A program made the position numbers and the translations under genes. From contig NZ_JADNHZ010000020.1 of assembly GCF_015554145.1 (NCBI RefSeq), positions 1 to 56,565 on the forward strand: a stretch of 56,565 nucleotides of DNA, read 5' to 3'. This document shows positions 1-9,014 of the stretch, one piece after another (the first letter of the stretch is position 1; the number at the start of each line of letters is the position of its first letter). The notes beneath the pieces were generated by a model. That model worked only from the letters and a program-made list of their open reading frames with translations. It did no database searches and had not been told where the DNA came from. Source of the stretch: Collinsella aerofaciens (GTDB lineage Bacteria; Actinomycetota; Coriobacteriia; Coriobacteriales; Coriobacteriaceae).

Positions 1-82
1 GGGGCTATTTCCGCGTTGCGCTAGCTGCGGAAACGCGGGGTCCGTTCAGGCTGTTGCGCTGAGATTGAAAATCAACCAATGC

Positions 83-724
83 CTATTGATATAAGTAAGC
101 GATGGCGGTGCCGGTGTGGACTTGGATCGTGGCTGTTGACCTAACGACGTTGCTGATGCCCGTGTCGGCTAGTAGACCTAACGAAGCGTGATCTAGCTCC
201 CACTCTAGGCCGCGTTCGCTTACCACCGTCCCAGGGGCTATAGCAATGATAGAGAACGTCTTGTCCACGACGCCCTCGATGGTCCACGATTCGCCTTCAT
301 GCAGAATGCGGGCCGTGATCTCGTCCTCGGCAATCCAGACGGGGGCGTCTTTGTAGTTGGCTAGTAAGCCTAGGACGCTTAGGGCCATATCCGGGCGGCC
401 ACCGGTGGCGCAGGTTGCCACAACCTCGGCACCCGGCCAGCGACGGCGGACGGAATCGAGCGCTAGTGCCAGATCGGTATAGTCCTTGTACGGGTCGTGG
501 CGCTCTACCTCAAAGGCTTCAGCGGCATCGACCAGTGCGCGGCCGGCGTCGCTCACTGTGTCGGCATCTCCCACATATACGTCGCAGCCCAGTCCCGCGC
601 CCAGCAGCGCGTCGAGTCCGCGGTCCACGGCGACAACGTGATCGCACTCCCCCGCTAGCCTACGCAACAAATCCGCGCTCGCCACCACGGGCGAGCCGCA
701 AACCACTAATACCTTGCAAACCAC
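83..724 (-). CDS. thiN: Thiamine pyrophosphokinase (thiamine diphosphokinase)
   Basis: This 213-residue protein probably transfers pyrophosphate from ATP to thiamine, making the cofactor thiamine diphosphate in the cytosol. The family signatures are visible in order: an N-terminal AVDRGLDALL segment, YVGDADTV (the GDxDS-type acidic site), HDPYKDYTDLALAL (the K-D-x-T-D motif), and CATGGRPDMAL. The length fits the roughly 210-residue bacterial enzyme. It begins with GTG at 724, preceded by a GCGAGGG stretch. The start lies 9 bases downstream of the HAD hydrolase stop, so the two genes are probably co-transcribed. The call rests on motifs only. Confidence 0.88.
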   Translation of the reverse strand: MVCKVLVVCGSPVVASADLLRRLAGECDHVVAVDRGLDALLGAGLGCDVYVGDADTVSDAGRALVDAAEAFEVERHDPYKDYTDLALALDSVRRRWPGAEVVATCATGGRPDMALSVLGLLANYKDAPVWIAEDEITARILHEGESWTIEGVVDKTFSIIAIAPGTVVSERGLEWELDHASLGLLADTGISNVVRSTATIQVHTGTAIAYLYQ

Positions 725-733
725 GACCCTCGC

Positions 734-1423
734 CTACCCCTCAAACGAAAGCACGCGGGCCAGGTCAAGCTCCTCGTAGCTGTCGATAAAGATATCGCAG
801 TTGGCGCGTACGTCGTCGCGCTTCATGCGGCCGTGCGGGTCATAGATACCTACACGCTTAAAGCCCGCGGCGCCAGAGCTCTTAAGGCCAAAAACGGCGT
901 CCTCAAACACCCAAGCGCACTCAAACTTGCACCCATGGCGCTCCTCCAGGCGGCGCAGCGCCAGCTCGTACACATCCGGGAACTGCTTGGAGCGTCCTGC
1001 CTCACCCGTCGTGGTAACAAACTCCATGTAAGCGTCGAGCCCGGCACCAGCGAGCGCGGACTGCACCAGCTCGGCCGGCGTGGACGTGGCAACGCACATG
1101 GCAATGCCCGCCGCCTTCGCCTGCTCCAAAAATGCCAGGAGCCCCTCGCGCGGCGGCACCTTGGAGTAGCCATCGATCAGGATGTCGCCCAGCTCGCGAT
1201 ACAGCTCCTCACCATTCGCACCAATACCCCACGTATCGTGGTAGGCCTGGCACTCGTCCTCCAGCGAAAGATGCTCAAACTGGGCAAAATCATTGACCAT
1301 CACGTCAACTCCGTGGCGGTGCAATAACTCGGGCTGGGCATAAGCCCAAACGGGGGTGCTATTAACCAGTGTGCCGTCGCAATCGAAAATAAAAGCAACG
1401 TTGGGGGCGGCGGTCTGGGACAT
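734..1423 (-). CDS. HAD-superfamily phosphatase, beta-phosphoglucomutase-like
   Basis: This 229-residue cytosolic HAD hydrolase has motif I FDCDGTLVNSTPVW near residue 13, giving the Asp nucleophile and the acid/base Asp. Motif II is CVATSTP, and motif IV is FEDAVFGLKSSGAAG near residue 175. The helical cap between motifs I and II is the type found in beta-phosphoglucomutase and phosphoglycolate phosphatase, so the substrate is probably a small sugar or organic phosphate but cannot be named. I chose the ATG at 1423 rather than an upstream in-frame start because GAAAGG sits 7 bases before it. The gene is divergent from glgB and shares with it an intergenic region containing operator-like inverted repeats. 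Confidence 0.8.
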   Translation of the reverse strand: MSQTAAPNVAFIFDCDGTLVNSTPVWAYAQPELLHRHGVDVMVNDFAQFEHLSLEDECQAYHDTWGIGANGEELYRELGDILIDGYSKVPPREGLLAFLEQAKAAGIAMCVATSTPAELVQSALAGAGLDAYMEFVTTTGEAGRSKQFPDVYELALRRLEERHGCKFECAWVFEDAVFGLKSSGAAGFKRVGIYDPHGRMKRDDVRANCDIFIDSYEELDLARVLSFEG

Positions 1424-1445
1424 AAACGAACCTTTCAATGTCAAA

Positions 1446-1533
1446 TGGTAAACATCCTGCTAAAAACGTTTTACCAAGCGTCAGACTAACAATCTTGAAA
1501 CCCCAATTGGTAAAACTGTCAAGAGTTTTACCA
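1446..1533. promoter_or_regulatory. Cluster of LacI-type operator-like sequences upstream of glgB
   Basis: The divergent gap between the HAD gene and glgB contains a perfect inverted repeat TGGTAAAACT-gtcaag-AGTTTTACCA at 1508-1533. It also contains AAAACGTTTTACCAA at 1463-1476 and TGGTAAACATCCTG at 1446. The same half-sites recur upstream of the GH13-GH77 gene near 11332. The motif resembles operators of maltose/starch LacI-family regulators. No such regulator is encoded in the window. The rest of the gap (1534-1754) shows nothing I can assign. Confidence 0.6.
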
Positions 1534-1754
1534 TTGCAATTCTGCCAGTGGTCTAAACATGGCGCTCGCCGATTAAACACCGCCGCAAATCCACTTTTCT
1601 CCATAAAAGTAACGAACAGGTGTTATCGTATTTCGTGCCGAAAGTTCCACCGAGCACGCGAGGTGGAACGAATCATAGAACTATCGCCGTCCCTTCGATT
1701 CGTGCAGCCTTGGACCTTTCGCATCTAGTCACCAAGGCAACACGCTGCCGCGTC

Positions 1755-4016
1755 ATGATGGGATCAAACGTGAGCGATACAAAGCTAAAGCCAGCAACTA
1801 AAAAGCCCGCTACCCGTAAAGCCGCCCCGCACGCACCGGAACTCTCCAAGGACGATGTCTACCTGTTTGGCATCGGCACGTGGGAGCGCAGCTGGGAAAA
1901 GATGGGCGCGCACCCCGACACGCAGAACCGCACGCGCGGCTGGCGCTTTTGCGTTTGGGCGCCCGATGTAAAGAGCGTGCATGTCATTGGCGAATTTAAC
2001 GACTGGGATGAAGAAGCCAACCCGCTGGTGCCCGTGCATACGAGCGCTATTTGGGAAGGCTTTATTCCTGGCGCAGAACAAGGTCAGCTCTATAAGTATC
2101 TCATTGAGACCAACGAGGGCGAGAAGCTCTACAAGGCCGATCCGTACGCCTTCAAGGCCGAGTGCCCTCCGGGAACGGCAAGCGTGCTGTGGACCCTCGA
2201 TGGCTACAAGTGGAACGACGCCGCATGGCTCAAGCGCCGCGCCAGTCATAACCACATGTCGCAGCCCCTTAACATCTACGAGGTGCATATTGGCTCGTGG
2301 AAGCGCCACGGCGACGCGCCACAGGGCGAGCCGGACGAGTACGGCAACTACCCCGGTCCCATGGACCCCTTCCCCGCGCAGCGCGGCGAGTTCTACACCT
2401 ACGACGACCTGTCGGTCGAGCTCGTGGACTACGTGCACGACATGGGCTACACGCATATCGAGGTCATGCCGCTTATGGAGCATCCCTTCGATGGCTCCTG
2501 GGGCTACCAGACGACCGGCTACTATGCCGCCACGTCGCGCTATGGCGACCCGCAGCAGCTCATGCACTTTATCGATGCGTGTCACAAGGCGGGCATTGGC
2601 GTGATCATGGACTGGGTGCCCGGCGGTTTTTGCGCCGACTCCCACGGCCTTGCCACCTTTAACGGCCACATGCTGTTTGAGCACGAGATTCACCCCAACT
2701 GGGGCACGCACAAGTTCGACTTCGCCCGTGGCGAGGTCCGCTCCTTTCTGGTCTCCAACGTGCTGTACTGGCTCGAGAACTTCCATGTTGACGGCATTCG
2801 CATGGACGGCGTGTCCAGCATGCTGTACCTCAACTTTGGCATCGACGATCCCGGCCAAAAGAAGTTCAATAAGTACGGTACCGAGGAGGACCTGGACGCC
2901 AGCGCTTTTATCCGCCAGGTCAACTGCGCCGTGGAGGCCCACTTCCCTGACGTGATGATGATGGCCGAGGAGTCCACCGCGTGGCCGCTCGTGACCTATC
3001 CGCCGCAGGACGGTGGCCTGGGCTTCCACTACAAGTGGGACATGGGTTGGATGAACGACACCCTGCACTACATGCAGACCGATTTTCCGTGGCGCCCCGG
3101 CAACCACGGGCTGCTCACGTTCTCCATCATGTACGCCTTTACCGAGAACTTTATTTGCCCGCTGAGCCACGACGAGGTCGTACACGGCAAGTGCTCGCTG
3201 ATCGGCCGCATGCCGGGCGACTGGTGGCGCCAATTTGCCGGCCTGCGCACGCTGGCTTTCTACCAGATGACCCACCCCGGTGCCAAGCTCAACTTTATGG
3301 GCAACGAGATCGGCCAGTTTATTGAGTGGCGCTACTACGAGTCCATCCAGTGGTTCCTGACCGAGGAGTACGAGACTCACCGTCATCATCAGGCGTTTAT
3401 CAAGGCGCTCAACCACCTGTACACTGCCGAGCCGGCCCTGTACGAGCGCGGCTACACCGACGACGGCTTTACCTGGATCGATGCGGACAACTCCAAGCAG
3501 TCCATCGTGAGCTTTGTGCGCCAGGGCGAGGACGTCGATGACGACCTGGTGATCCTGATCAACTTTGACCCCGCGAGCTACGAGAGCTTCCGCGTGGGCG
3601 TGCCGCGCGAGGGCGACTGGGAGGTCATCTTCGACTCCGACCGTCCCGAGTTTGGCGGCAGCGGCTATGCCGGCGAGGAGCCCTACGCCTGCTCGAGCGA
3701 GCCCTATCCCTGGAACGGGCAGATGGACTCCATTGAGATTAAGGTGCCCGGCCTGGCAGGCGTGGTGCTTAAGCGCCGCGGTCCCAGCAGCTACAAGCCG
3801 CCGGTGGTCGAGGAACCCAAGGCTGCGCCCAAGAAGCGCACGTCCTCGGTAAAGCCCAAGCCTGCGGCTGCTAAGAAGGCTCCGGCTAAGGCGAAGGCTA
3901 CCAAGCCCGCTGCCAAGGCTTCGGCCAAGTCCACCACGGCCAAAAAGGCAGCCACCAAAAAGGCTGCTCCCAAGGCCAAGACAGGCGCTGTTAAGGCATC
4001 TGGCAAGGATGCGTAA
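1755..4016 (+). CDS. glgB: 1,4-alpha-glucan branching enzyme GlgB with Lys/Ala-rich tails
   Basis: GlgB makes alpha-1,6 branches in glycogen by moving segments of alpha-1,4 chain. After a basic N-terminus comes a CBM48 module (FCVWAPDVKSVHVIGEFNDW), then a GH13 barrel. Active-site residues are visible: Asp near 351 in DGIRMDGVSS, Glu near 405 in MMMAEES, and Asp near 473 in LSHDEVVHGK. The C-terminal beta domain ends near residue 680. A further 70 or so residues of AKKA/PAAK/TTAKK repeats resemble histone H1 tails and are not part of normal GlgB. The start is uncertain: ATG 1755, ATG 1758 or GTG 1770 (GGGA at 1760-1763) are all possible, while the longer frame back to 1620 runs through the promoter region. 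This is the first gene of the glycogen cluster. Confidence 0.93.
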   Translation: MMGSNVSDTKLKPATKKPATRKAAPHAPELSKDDVYLFGIGTWERSWEKMGAHPDTQNRTRGWRFCVWAPDVKSVHVIGEFNDWDEEANPLVPVHTSAIWEGFIPGAEQGQLYKYLIETNEGEKLYKADPYAFKAECPPGTASVLWTLDGYKWNDAAWLKRRASHNHMSQPLNIYEVHIGSWKRHGDAPQGEPDEYGNYPGPMDPFPAQRGEFYTYDDLSVELVDYVHDMGYTHIEVMPLMEHPFDGSWGYQTTGYYAATSRYGDPQQLMHFIDACHKAGIGVIMDWVPGGFCADSHGLATFNGHMLFEHEIHPNWGTHKFDFARGEVRSFLVSNVLYWLENFHVDGIRMDGVSSMLYLNFGIDDPGQKKFNKYGTEEDLDASAFIRQVNCAVEAHFPDVMMMAEESTAWPLVTYPPQDGGLGFHYKWDMGWMNDTLHYMQTDFPWRPGNHGLLTFSIMYAFTENFICPLSHDEVVHGKCSLIGRMPGDWWRQFAGLRTLAFYQMTHPGAKLNFMGNEIGQFIEWRYYESIQWFLTEEYETHRHHQAFIKALNHLYTAEPALYERGYTDDGFTWIDADNSKQSIVSFVRQGEDVDDDLVILINFDPASYESFRVGVPREGDWEVIFDSDRPEFGGSGYAGEEPYACSSEPYPWNGQMDSIEIKVPGLAGVVLKRRGPSSYKPPVVEEPKAAPKKRTSSVKPKPAAAKKAPAKAKATKPAAKASAKSTTAKKAATKKAAPKAKTGAVKASGKDA

Positions 4017-4110
4017 CAAAGTCGTTACACGTGTAATTACCCGCCCCGTCGGGGCGTAGGATGTAGGTCATAACCGTTCCGGGGGAACCATCCCCGGGGG
4101 AAAGGAACGT

Positions 4111-6537
4111 ATGAATAAGATCTTCGACAACAAGCAGGAGTTTACCGAGCTCTATCGCGATGCCGTCATGAGCATTAGCGGCAAGAGCGTCGAGGCCGCC
4201 AGCGACCTCGACCGCTTTAACGCCCTGGCCAAGCTCGTGGCCGAGAAGGCGCGCACCGTTGCCACCAAGAGCGACGCCCGCGCCACCGCCGAGGGCAAAA
4301 AGCGCGTGTACTACTTCTCGATCGAGTTTTTGATCGGTCGCCTGCTCGACAACTACCTACTCAACTTTGGCGTGCGCGACATGGTCGCCGAGGCACTCGA
4401 CGACATGGGCTTCGACCTGTCCGTCATCGAGAACCAGGAGCCCGATCCGGCCCTGGGCAACGGTGGCCTGGGTCGTCTGGCCGCGTGCTTCCTGGATTCC
4501 ATGGCAGCCGAGGGCATTGCCGGCTACGGCAACGGCATGCGCTACCGCTACGGCCTGTTTAAGCAGGAGATCGTCAACGGCAGCCAGGTCGAGGCCACCG
4601 ACGAGTGGCTCACCCACGGCTATCCCTGGGAGGTCCGTCGTCAGGACAAGGCCGTAACCATTAAGTTTGGTGGCCATGTTGAGGGCTTTGAGGAGAACGG
4701 CCGCACGTTCTACCGCACGGTGGACACGCAGGATATCCTGGCCGTCCCCTATGACATCCCCGTGGTGGGCTATGCCGGGGAGACCGTCAACAAGCTGCGC
4801 GTTTGGGCTGCCGAGCCGGTCGAGGAGCACTTCGATCTGGAGGCCTTCAACCGCGGCGACTATGCCCTGGCAGACGCCGAGCGCGCCGAGGCCGAGGCCA
4901 TCAGCGCCATCCTCTACCCCAACGACGCCGGCGAGCACGGCCGTCTGCTGCGCCTGAAGCAGGAGTACCTGTTTGTCTCGGCCGGTATCTACAGCCTGCT
5001 CGACACCTTTGAGAAGGAGCATGGCGCGAACTGGGAGCTGCTGCCGCAGTTTGTGGCCATCCACACCAACGACACGCACCCCGCCATGTGCGGCCCCGAG
5101 CTTATGCGTATCCTCATCGACGAGAAGAAGCTCGAGTGGGATGACGCTTGGAACATCGTGACGCAGGTCGTGAGTTACACCAACCACACCATCCTGCCCG
5201 AAGCTCTGGAGAAGTGGCCCATCGGCACGTTCTCCAAGCTCCTCCCCCGCGTGTACCAGATCATCGACGAGATCAGCCGTCGTTGGCACGAGTCTTTCGA
5301 CACCACGCAGGAGGGCTGGCAGGAGCGTCTGCGCCAGACCGCCATTCTGTGGGACGGCGAGATTCGCATGGCCAACCTGTCCGTGATCTGCAGCCATAGC
5401 GTCAACGGCGTCGCCAAGATCCACTCCGACATCATCAAGAACATCGTGCTCAAGGACTTCTATGCCTTAACGCCCGAGAAGTTCAACAACAAGACCAACG
5501 GCATCTCGCACCGTCGCTTCTTTGCCGAGGCCAACCCCACCTACGCCAAGCTCGTTACCGAGGCCATTGGCGATGGCTGGCTCAAGGACGCCTTTGAGCT
5601 GGAGAAACTCAAGGAGTTTAAGGACGACACCGAGTTCTTGAAGGCCGTGGGTGCCTCCAAGCGCGCCAACAAGGAGCGTCTGGCCGCCTACGTTAAGGCC
5701 GAGACCGGTCTAATCATCGACCCAAACACCGTCTTCGATGTCCAGGTGAAGCGCTTCCATGCCTACAAACGCCAGCTCATGAACATCATGAAGGTGATGG
5801 ACATCTACAACCGTCGCATCGCCAATCCCAACTTCCACGTGACGCCGACGACCTTCATCTTTAGCGGCAAGGCTGCCTCGAGCTATACCTTTGCCAAGGA
5901 GACCATCCGCCTCATTAACTCCGTGGCCGACGTCATCAACAACGACGCCCGCGTCAACGAGGTCATGAAGGTTTGCTTTATCCCCAACTTCCGCGTAAGC
6001 AACGCCCAGCTCATCTACCCCGCCGCCGAGATTTCGGAGCAGATCTCCACGGCCGGCAAGGAGGCCTCGGGCACGTCCAACATGAAGCTCATGATGAACG
6101 GCGCCATTACGCTGGGCACCCTCGACGGCGCTAACATCGAGATCGCCGACCTGGCCGGCCGCGAGAACGAGGCCATCTTTGGCCTGACTGCCCCCGAGGT
6201 CGAGCAGCTCTGGGCATCGAACAGCTACTTTGCGTGGGATACGCTCAACGGCGACCGCGAGCGTCTGGGCCGCGTGATGGACGAGCTCAAGGACAACACC
6301 TTTGCGGGTCTTTCGGGCAACTTCGAGAGCATCTACAACGAGCTCATGAACAACAACGACCCCGACCTGGTCATGGCGGACTTCCGCAGCTACGTCGACG
6401 CCTGGGAGAAGCTCACCGGCAGCTACGGCGACCAGGAGACCTGGAACCGCAAGGCCCTGCTCAACACCGCCTCCTCCGGCTGGTTCTCGAGCGACCGCAC
6501 CATTCGCGAGTACCGCGACGAGATCTGGCACGCGTAA
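4111..6537 (+). CDS. glgP: Glycogen/starch phosphorylase
   Basis: This 808-residue GT35 enzyme releases glucose 1-phosphate from non-reducing ends of glycogen using inorganic phosphate and pyridoxal phosphate. Family motifs include YFSIEFLIGRLLDNYLLNFG near residue 70, EPDPALGNGGLGRLAACFLD near 110, and VQVKRFHAYKRQLMN. The PLP site EASGTSNMKLMMNG places the Schiff-base lysine near residue 659. In this site most family members have G where this protein has S in GTSNMK. Length is standard. The ATG follows AAAGGAACGT. It lies 94 bases after glgB, with a short GC hairpin in the gap, and it supplies the degradative branch of the cluster. Confidence 0.95.
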   Translation: MNKIFDNKQEFTELYRDAVMSISGKSVEAASDLDRFNALAKLVAEKARTVATKSDARATAEGKKRVYYFSIEFLIGRLLDNYLLNFGVRDMVAEALDDMGFDLSVIENQEPDPALGNGGLGRLAACFLDSMAAEGIAGYGNGMRYRYGLFKQEIVNGSQVEATDEWLTHGYPWEVRRQDKAVTIKFGGHVEGFEENGRTFYRTVDTQDILAVPYDIPVVGYAGETVNKLRVWAAEPVEEHFDLEAFNRGDYALADAERAEAEAISAILYPNDAGEHGRLLRLKQEYLFVSAGIYSLLDTFEKEHGANWELLPQFVAIHTNDTHPAMCGPELMRILIDEKKLEWDDAWNIVTQVVSYTNHTILPEALEKWPIGTFSKLLPRVYQIIDEISRRWHESFDTTQEGWQERLRQTAILWDGEIRMANLSVICSHSVNGVAKIHSDIIKNIVLKDFYALTPEKFNNKTNGISHRRFFAEANPTYAKLVTEAIGDGWLKDAFELEKLKEFKDDTEFLKAVGASKRANKERLAAYVKAETGLIIDPNTVFDVQVKRFHAYKRQLMNIMKVMDIYNRRIANPNFHVTPTTFIFSGKAASSYTFAKETIRLINSVADVINNDARVNEVMKVCFIPNFRVSNAQLIYPAAEISEQISTAGKEASGTSNMKLMMNGAITLGTLDGANIEIADLAGRENEAIFGLTAPEVEQLWASNSYFAWDTLNGDRERLGRVMDELKDNTFAGLSGNFESIYNELMNNNDPDLVMADFRSYVDAWEKLTGSYGDQETWNRKALLNTASSGWFSSDRTIREYRDEIWHA

Positions 6538-6572
6538 AGGCGCGCGAGCTCCCTTTGCCGCACGGCATTATT

Positions 6573-6603
6573 CGACGGGCGCGACGTTGCGCTGCGCCCG
6601 TCG
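6573..6603 (+). terminator. Intercistronic hairpin between glgP and glgC
   Basis: A 10-base-pair stem CGACGGGCGC/GCGCCCGTCG with an 11-base loop sits between glgP and glgC and has no T-tract. Without the T-tract it looks more like an RNA-processing or partial-termination hairpin than a full terminator. Confidence 0.5.
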
Positions 6604-6643
6604 CTAATGGGTTTAGGAACATCGATGACAGAAGGGGAAAACG

Positions 6644-7792
6644 ATGAGTAAGAAAGAATGCATCGCGATGCTCCTCGCAGGAGGACAGGGCAGCCGATTG
6701 GGGGCACTCACCCAAAAGATCGCCAAGCCGGCGGTTAGCTTTGGTGGCAAGTTCCGCATTATCGACTTTTCGCTCTCCAACTGCTCCAACTCGGGCATCG
6801 ACACGGTGGGCGTTCTGACGCAGTACCGTCCCTACCTGCTGCATGCCTACGTGGGCTCCGGCGAGGCGTGGGATCTGGACAGCCGCGACGGCGGCGTGTC
6901 GATCCTGCCGCCGTACGAGACGCAGACCGGCGGCGCCTGGTATGCGGGCACGGCAGACGCCATCACGCAGAACCTCGACTACATCAAGGCCAACGACCCC
7001 AAGTACGTCCTGATTCTTTCGGGCGATCACCTGTATCGCATGGACTACCGCAAGATGCTCAAGACGCACATTGAGAACAATGCCGACCTCACGGTAAGCG
7101 TTATGCCCGTGCCGTGGGAGGAGGCCAGCCGCTTTGGCATCCTGACCACCGACCCCGAGGACGGCCGCATCACCAAGTTCACCGAGAAGCCCGAGAAGCC
7201 CGATTCGAACCTCGCGTCCATGGGCATCTACATCTTCTCGGCCGACGTGCTGATCGAGGCGCTCGAGGAGGACGCCCTGGACCAGCGCTCGAGCCACGAC
7301 TTTGGCAAGGACATCATCCCCAAGCTGCTCGGTGAGAACAAGCGCCTGTACAGCTACGAGTTCCACGGCTTCTGGAAGGACGTCGGCACCATCGCCAGCT
7401 TCCATGAGACCTCGATGGACCTGCTGGGTAACAACCCCGAGTTCGATCTGTTTGACAAGAACTTCCCCATCATGTCCAACATCACCACGCGTCCGCCGCA
7501 CTACATTGGCCCGGACGGCCGCCTGGACGACTGCCTGGTCTCCAACGGCTGCAAGATCTACGGCACCGCTCGCCACTCGATCCTCTCGACCGATGTCATC
7601 ATCGAGGAGCGCGCCGTGGTCGAGGACTCCGTGCTGCTGCCGGGTGCGCACGTTAAGAGCGGCGCGCACATCTGCCGCGCTATTTTGGGCGAGAACTCCA
7701 CGGTCGAAGAGGGCGTGAAGCTCGGCTCTGTCGATACCACCAAGGATACGGCCGTCGTTGGAAATGACGTCGTTATCGGGAAGGGGGAATGA
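6644..7792 (+). CDS. glgC: Glucose-1-phosphate adenylyltransferase, catalytic subunit
   Basis: This 382-residue enzyme forms ADP-glucose, the glucosyl donor for GlgA, and is the committed step of glycogen synthesis. The nucleotidyltransferase signature [21 protein letters not shown] is at residues 10-30, with [14 protein letters not shown] after it. [10 protein letters not shown] (metal-binding Asp) and [10 protein letters not shown] (substrate-binding Lys) follow. The C-terminal third is a left-handed beta-helix. The start follows AGGGGAAAACG. It is followed within 4 bases by the non-catalytic homologue glgD, which suggests a heteromeric GlgC/GlgD enzyme as in many Firmicutes. Confidence 0.95.
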   Translation: MSKKECIAMLLAGGQGSRLGALTQKIAKPAVSFGGKFRIIDFSLSNCSNSGIDTVGVLTQYRPYLLHAYVGSGEAWDLDSRDGGVSILPPYETQTGGAWYAGTADAITQNLDYIKANDPKYVLILSGDHLYRMDYRKMLKTHIENNADLTVSVMPVPWEEASRFGILTTDPEDGRITKFTEKPEKPDSNLASMGIYIFSADVLIEALEEDALDQRSSHDFGKDIIPKLLGENKRLYSYEFHGFWKDVGTIASFHETSMDLLGNNPEFDLFDKNFPIMSNITTRPPHYIGPDGRLDDCLVSNGCKIYGTARHSILSTDVIIEERAVVEDSVLLPGAHVKSGAHICRAILGENSTVEEGVKLGSVDTTKDTAVVGNDVVIGKGE

Positions 7793-7796
7793 TCCG

Positions 7797-8924
7797 ATGA
7801 TCAATCGTAAGGCCATCGGTTACATCACCGCTAACTACTCTTCGACCTACGGCAGCGTGCTGCTCAAGGACCGCCCCATCGCGTCCGTTCCGTTTTTGGG
7901 CCGCTACCGCCTGATCGACTTCCCGCTGTCCAACATGATGAATGCCGGCATCAAGACCGTTGGCGTCGTCATGCCGGGCAACTACCGCTCGCTGATCGAC
8001 CACGTGGGCTCTGGCAAGGACTGGGGCCTGGACCGCAAGAAGGGCGGCCTGTTCATGGTGCCCGGCAACGCGTATGGCACCACCAAGGGCGGCATGCGCT
8101 TCCTGCTGCGCGACATCATCTCCAACAAGACGCTGTTCCAGCGCTCGGAGAAGCCCTATGTCGTGATGATGGGCACCAACATCATCTTTAACATGGACCT
8201 CAACACCATCATCGAGGCGCACGAGAACTCCGGTGCCCAGATGACCGTGGTGTACTGCAAGGCCACGCGCAACGTCGATGACGAGACCAAGCTCGAGATT
8301 AACGAGAACGGCCGCCTGACGGGCGTCAGCGCCGGCGTCGTGTACGGCGACAACGCCTCTATGGACTGCTGCATCGTCAACCGCGAGACGCTGCTCGAGA
8401 TCATCGACCACTACCAGGCCGCCGACTATCTGGACCTGCTCGAGGCACTCCAGGGCGACTTTGGCAACATCGACGTGTGCAGCTACGAGTACAAGGGCGA
8501 GGTCGTGGGCGTGTTTAGCGAGAAGTCGCTGTATCGCCGCAGTATGGACCTACTCGACCAGACCGTGGCCGACCAGCTCTTCGATCCTGAGCGCCCAATC
8601 CTGACCAAGGCTCACGACGTGCCGCCTTCGCGCTATGCGACCGGCAGCCACGCGTGCAACTCGATCATCTCGGCCGGCTGCATCATCAAGGGCACCGTGC
8701 GCAACTCGATCCTGTCGCGCGGCGTCGTGGTCGAGGAGGGCGCGTCGGTCACCAACTCGATCATCAACCAGAGCTGCATCATCAAGAGCGGCGCCCGCGT
8801 CGAGAATGCCATTCTGGACAAGAACAACGTGGTCCCCACCAACACCGAGCTTCGCGGCACGCCCGAGAACATCTTGGTGCTGGGCAAGGCTCCGTTAACT
8901 TCCGACACCACCATCGTACGTTAA
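7797..8924 (+). CDS. glgD: Glucose-1-phosphate adenylyltransferase regulatory subunit GlgD
   Basis: This 375-residue paralogue of GlgC keeps the fold (FLGRYRLIDFPLSNMMNAG and a C-terminal beta-helix) but lacks the glycine-rich nucleotide loop. Where GlgC has [11 protein letters not shown], it has YITANYSSTYG. That is the hallmark of GlgD, which is inactive alone and tunes GlgC activity and allostery in a heterotetramer. The ATG at 7797 has AAGGGGGA 8 bases upstream, inside the end of glgC; the more upstream in-frame ATG at 7758 would overlap glgC and lacks a comparable site. Tight coupling to glgC (4-base gap) supports equimolar production. Confidence 0.93.
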   Translation: MINRKAIGYITANYSSTYGSVLLKDRPIASVPFLGRYRLIDFPLSNMMNAGIKTVGVVMPGNYRSLIDHVGSGKDWGLDRKKGGLFMVPGNAYGTTKGGMRFLLRDIISNKTLFQRSEKPYVVMMGTNIIFNMDLNTIIEAHENSGAQMTVVYCKATRNVDDETKLEINENGRLTGVSAGVVYGDNASMDCCIVNRETLLEIIDHYQAADYLDLLEALQGDFGNIDVCSYEYKGEVVGVFSEKSLYRRSMDLLDQTVADQLFDPERPILTKAHDVPPSRYATGSHACNSIISAGCIIKGTVRNSILSRGVVVEEGASVTNSIINQSCIIKSGARVENAILDKNNVVPTNTELRGTPENILVLGKAPLTSDTTIVR

Positions 8925-8955
8925 CGTTGGCACCGCAACATCGCTCGTAACATGT

Positions 8956-8991
8956 AGAATAGCCGCCCGGTTAGCGCCAGGCGGCTATTCT
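8956..8991 (+). terminator. Intercistronic hairpin between glgD and glgA
   Basis: A 12-base-pair perfect stem AGAATAGCCGCC/GGCGGCTATTCT with a 12-base loop ends 24 bases before the glgA start. There is no T-tract. It may limit read-through, or protect or separate glgA translation. Confidence 0.5.
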
Positions 8992-9014
8992 CGAATTGCA
9001 ACATGGGAGACAAT

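Noticed and set aside
1620-1754. Upstream extension of glgB
   Set aside because: It would be translated from the promoter region, has no ribosome site, and precedes the normal GlgB start region by 45 residues.
1785-4019. Long minus-strand open frame opposite glgB (744 codons)
   Set aside because: It is the antisense shadow of a clear GH13 gene in high-GC DNA, with no domain of its own.
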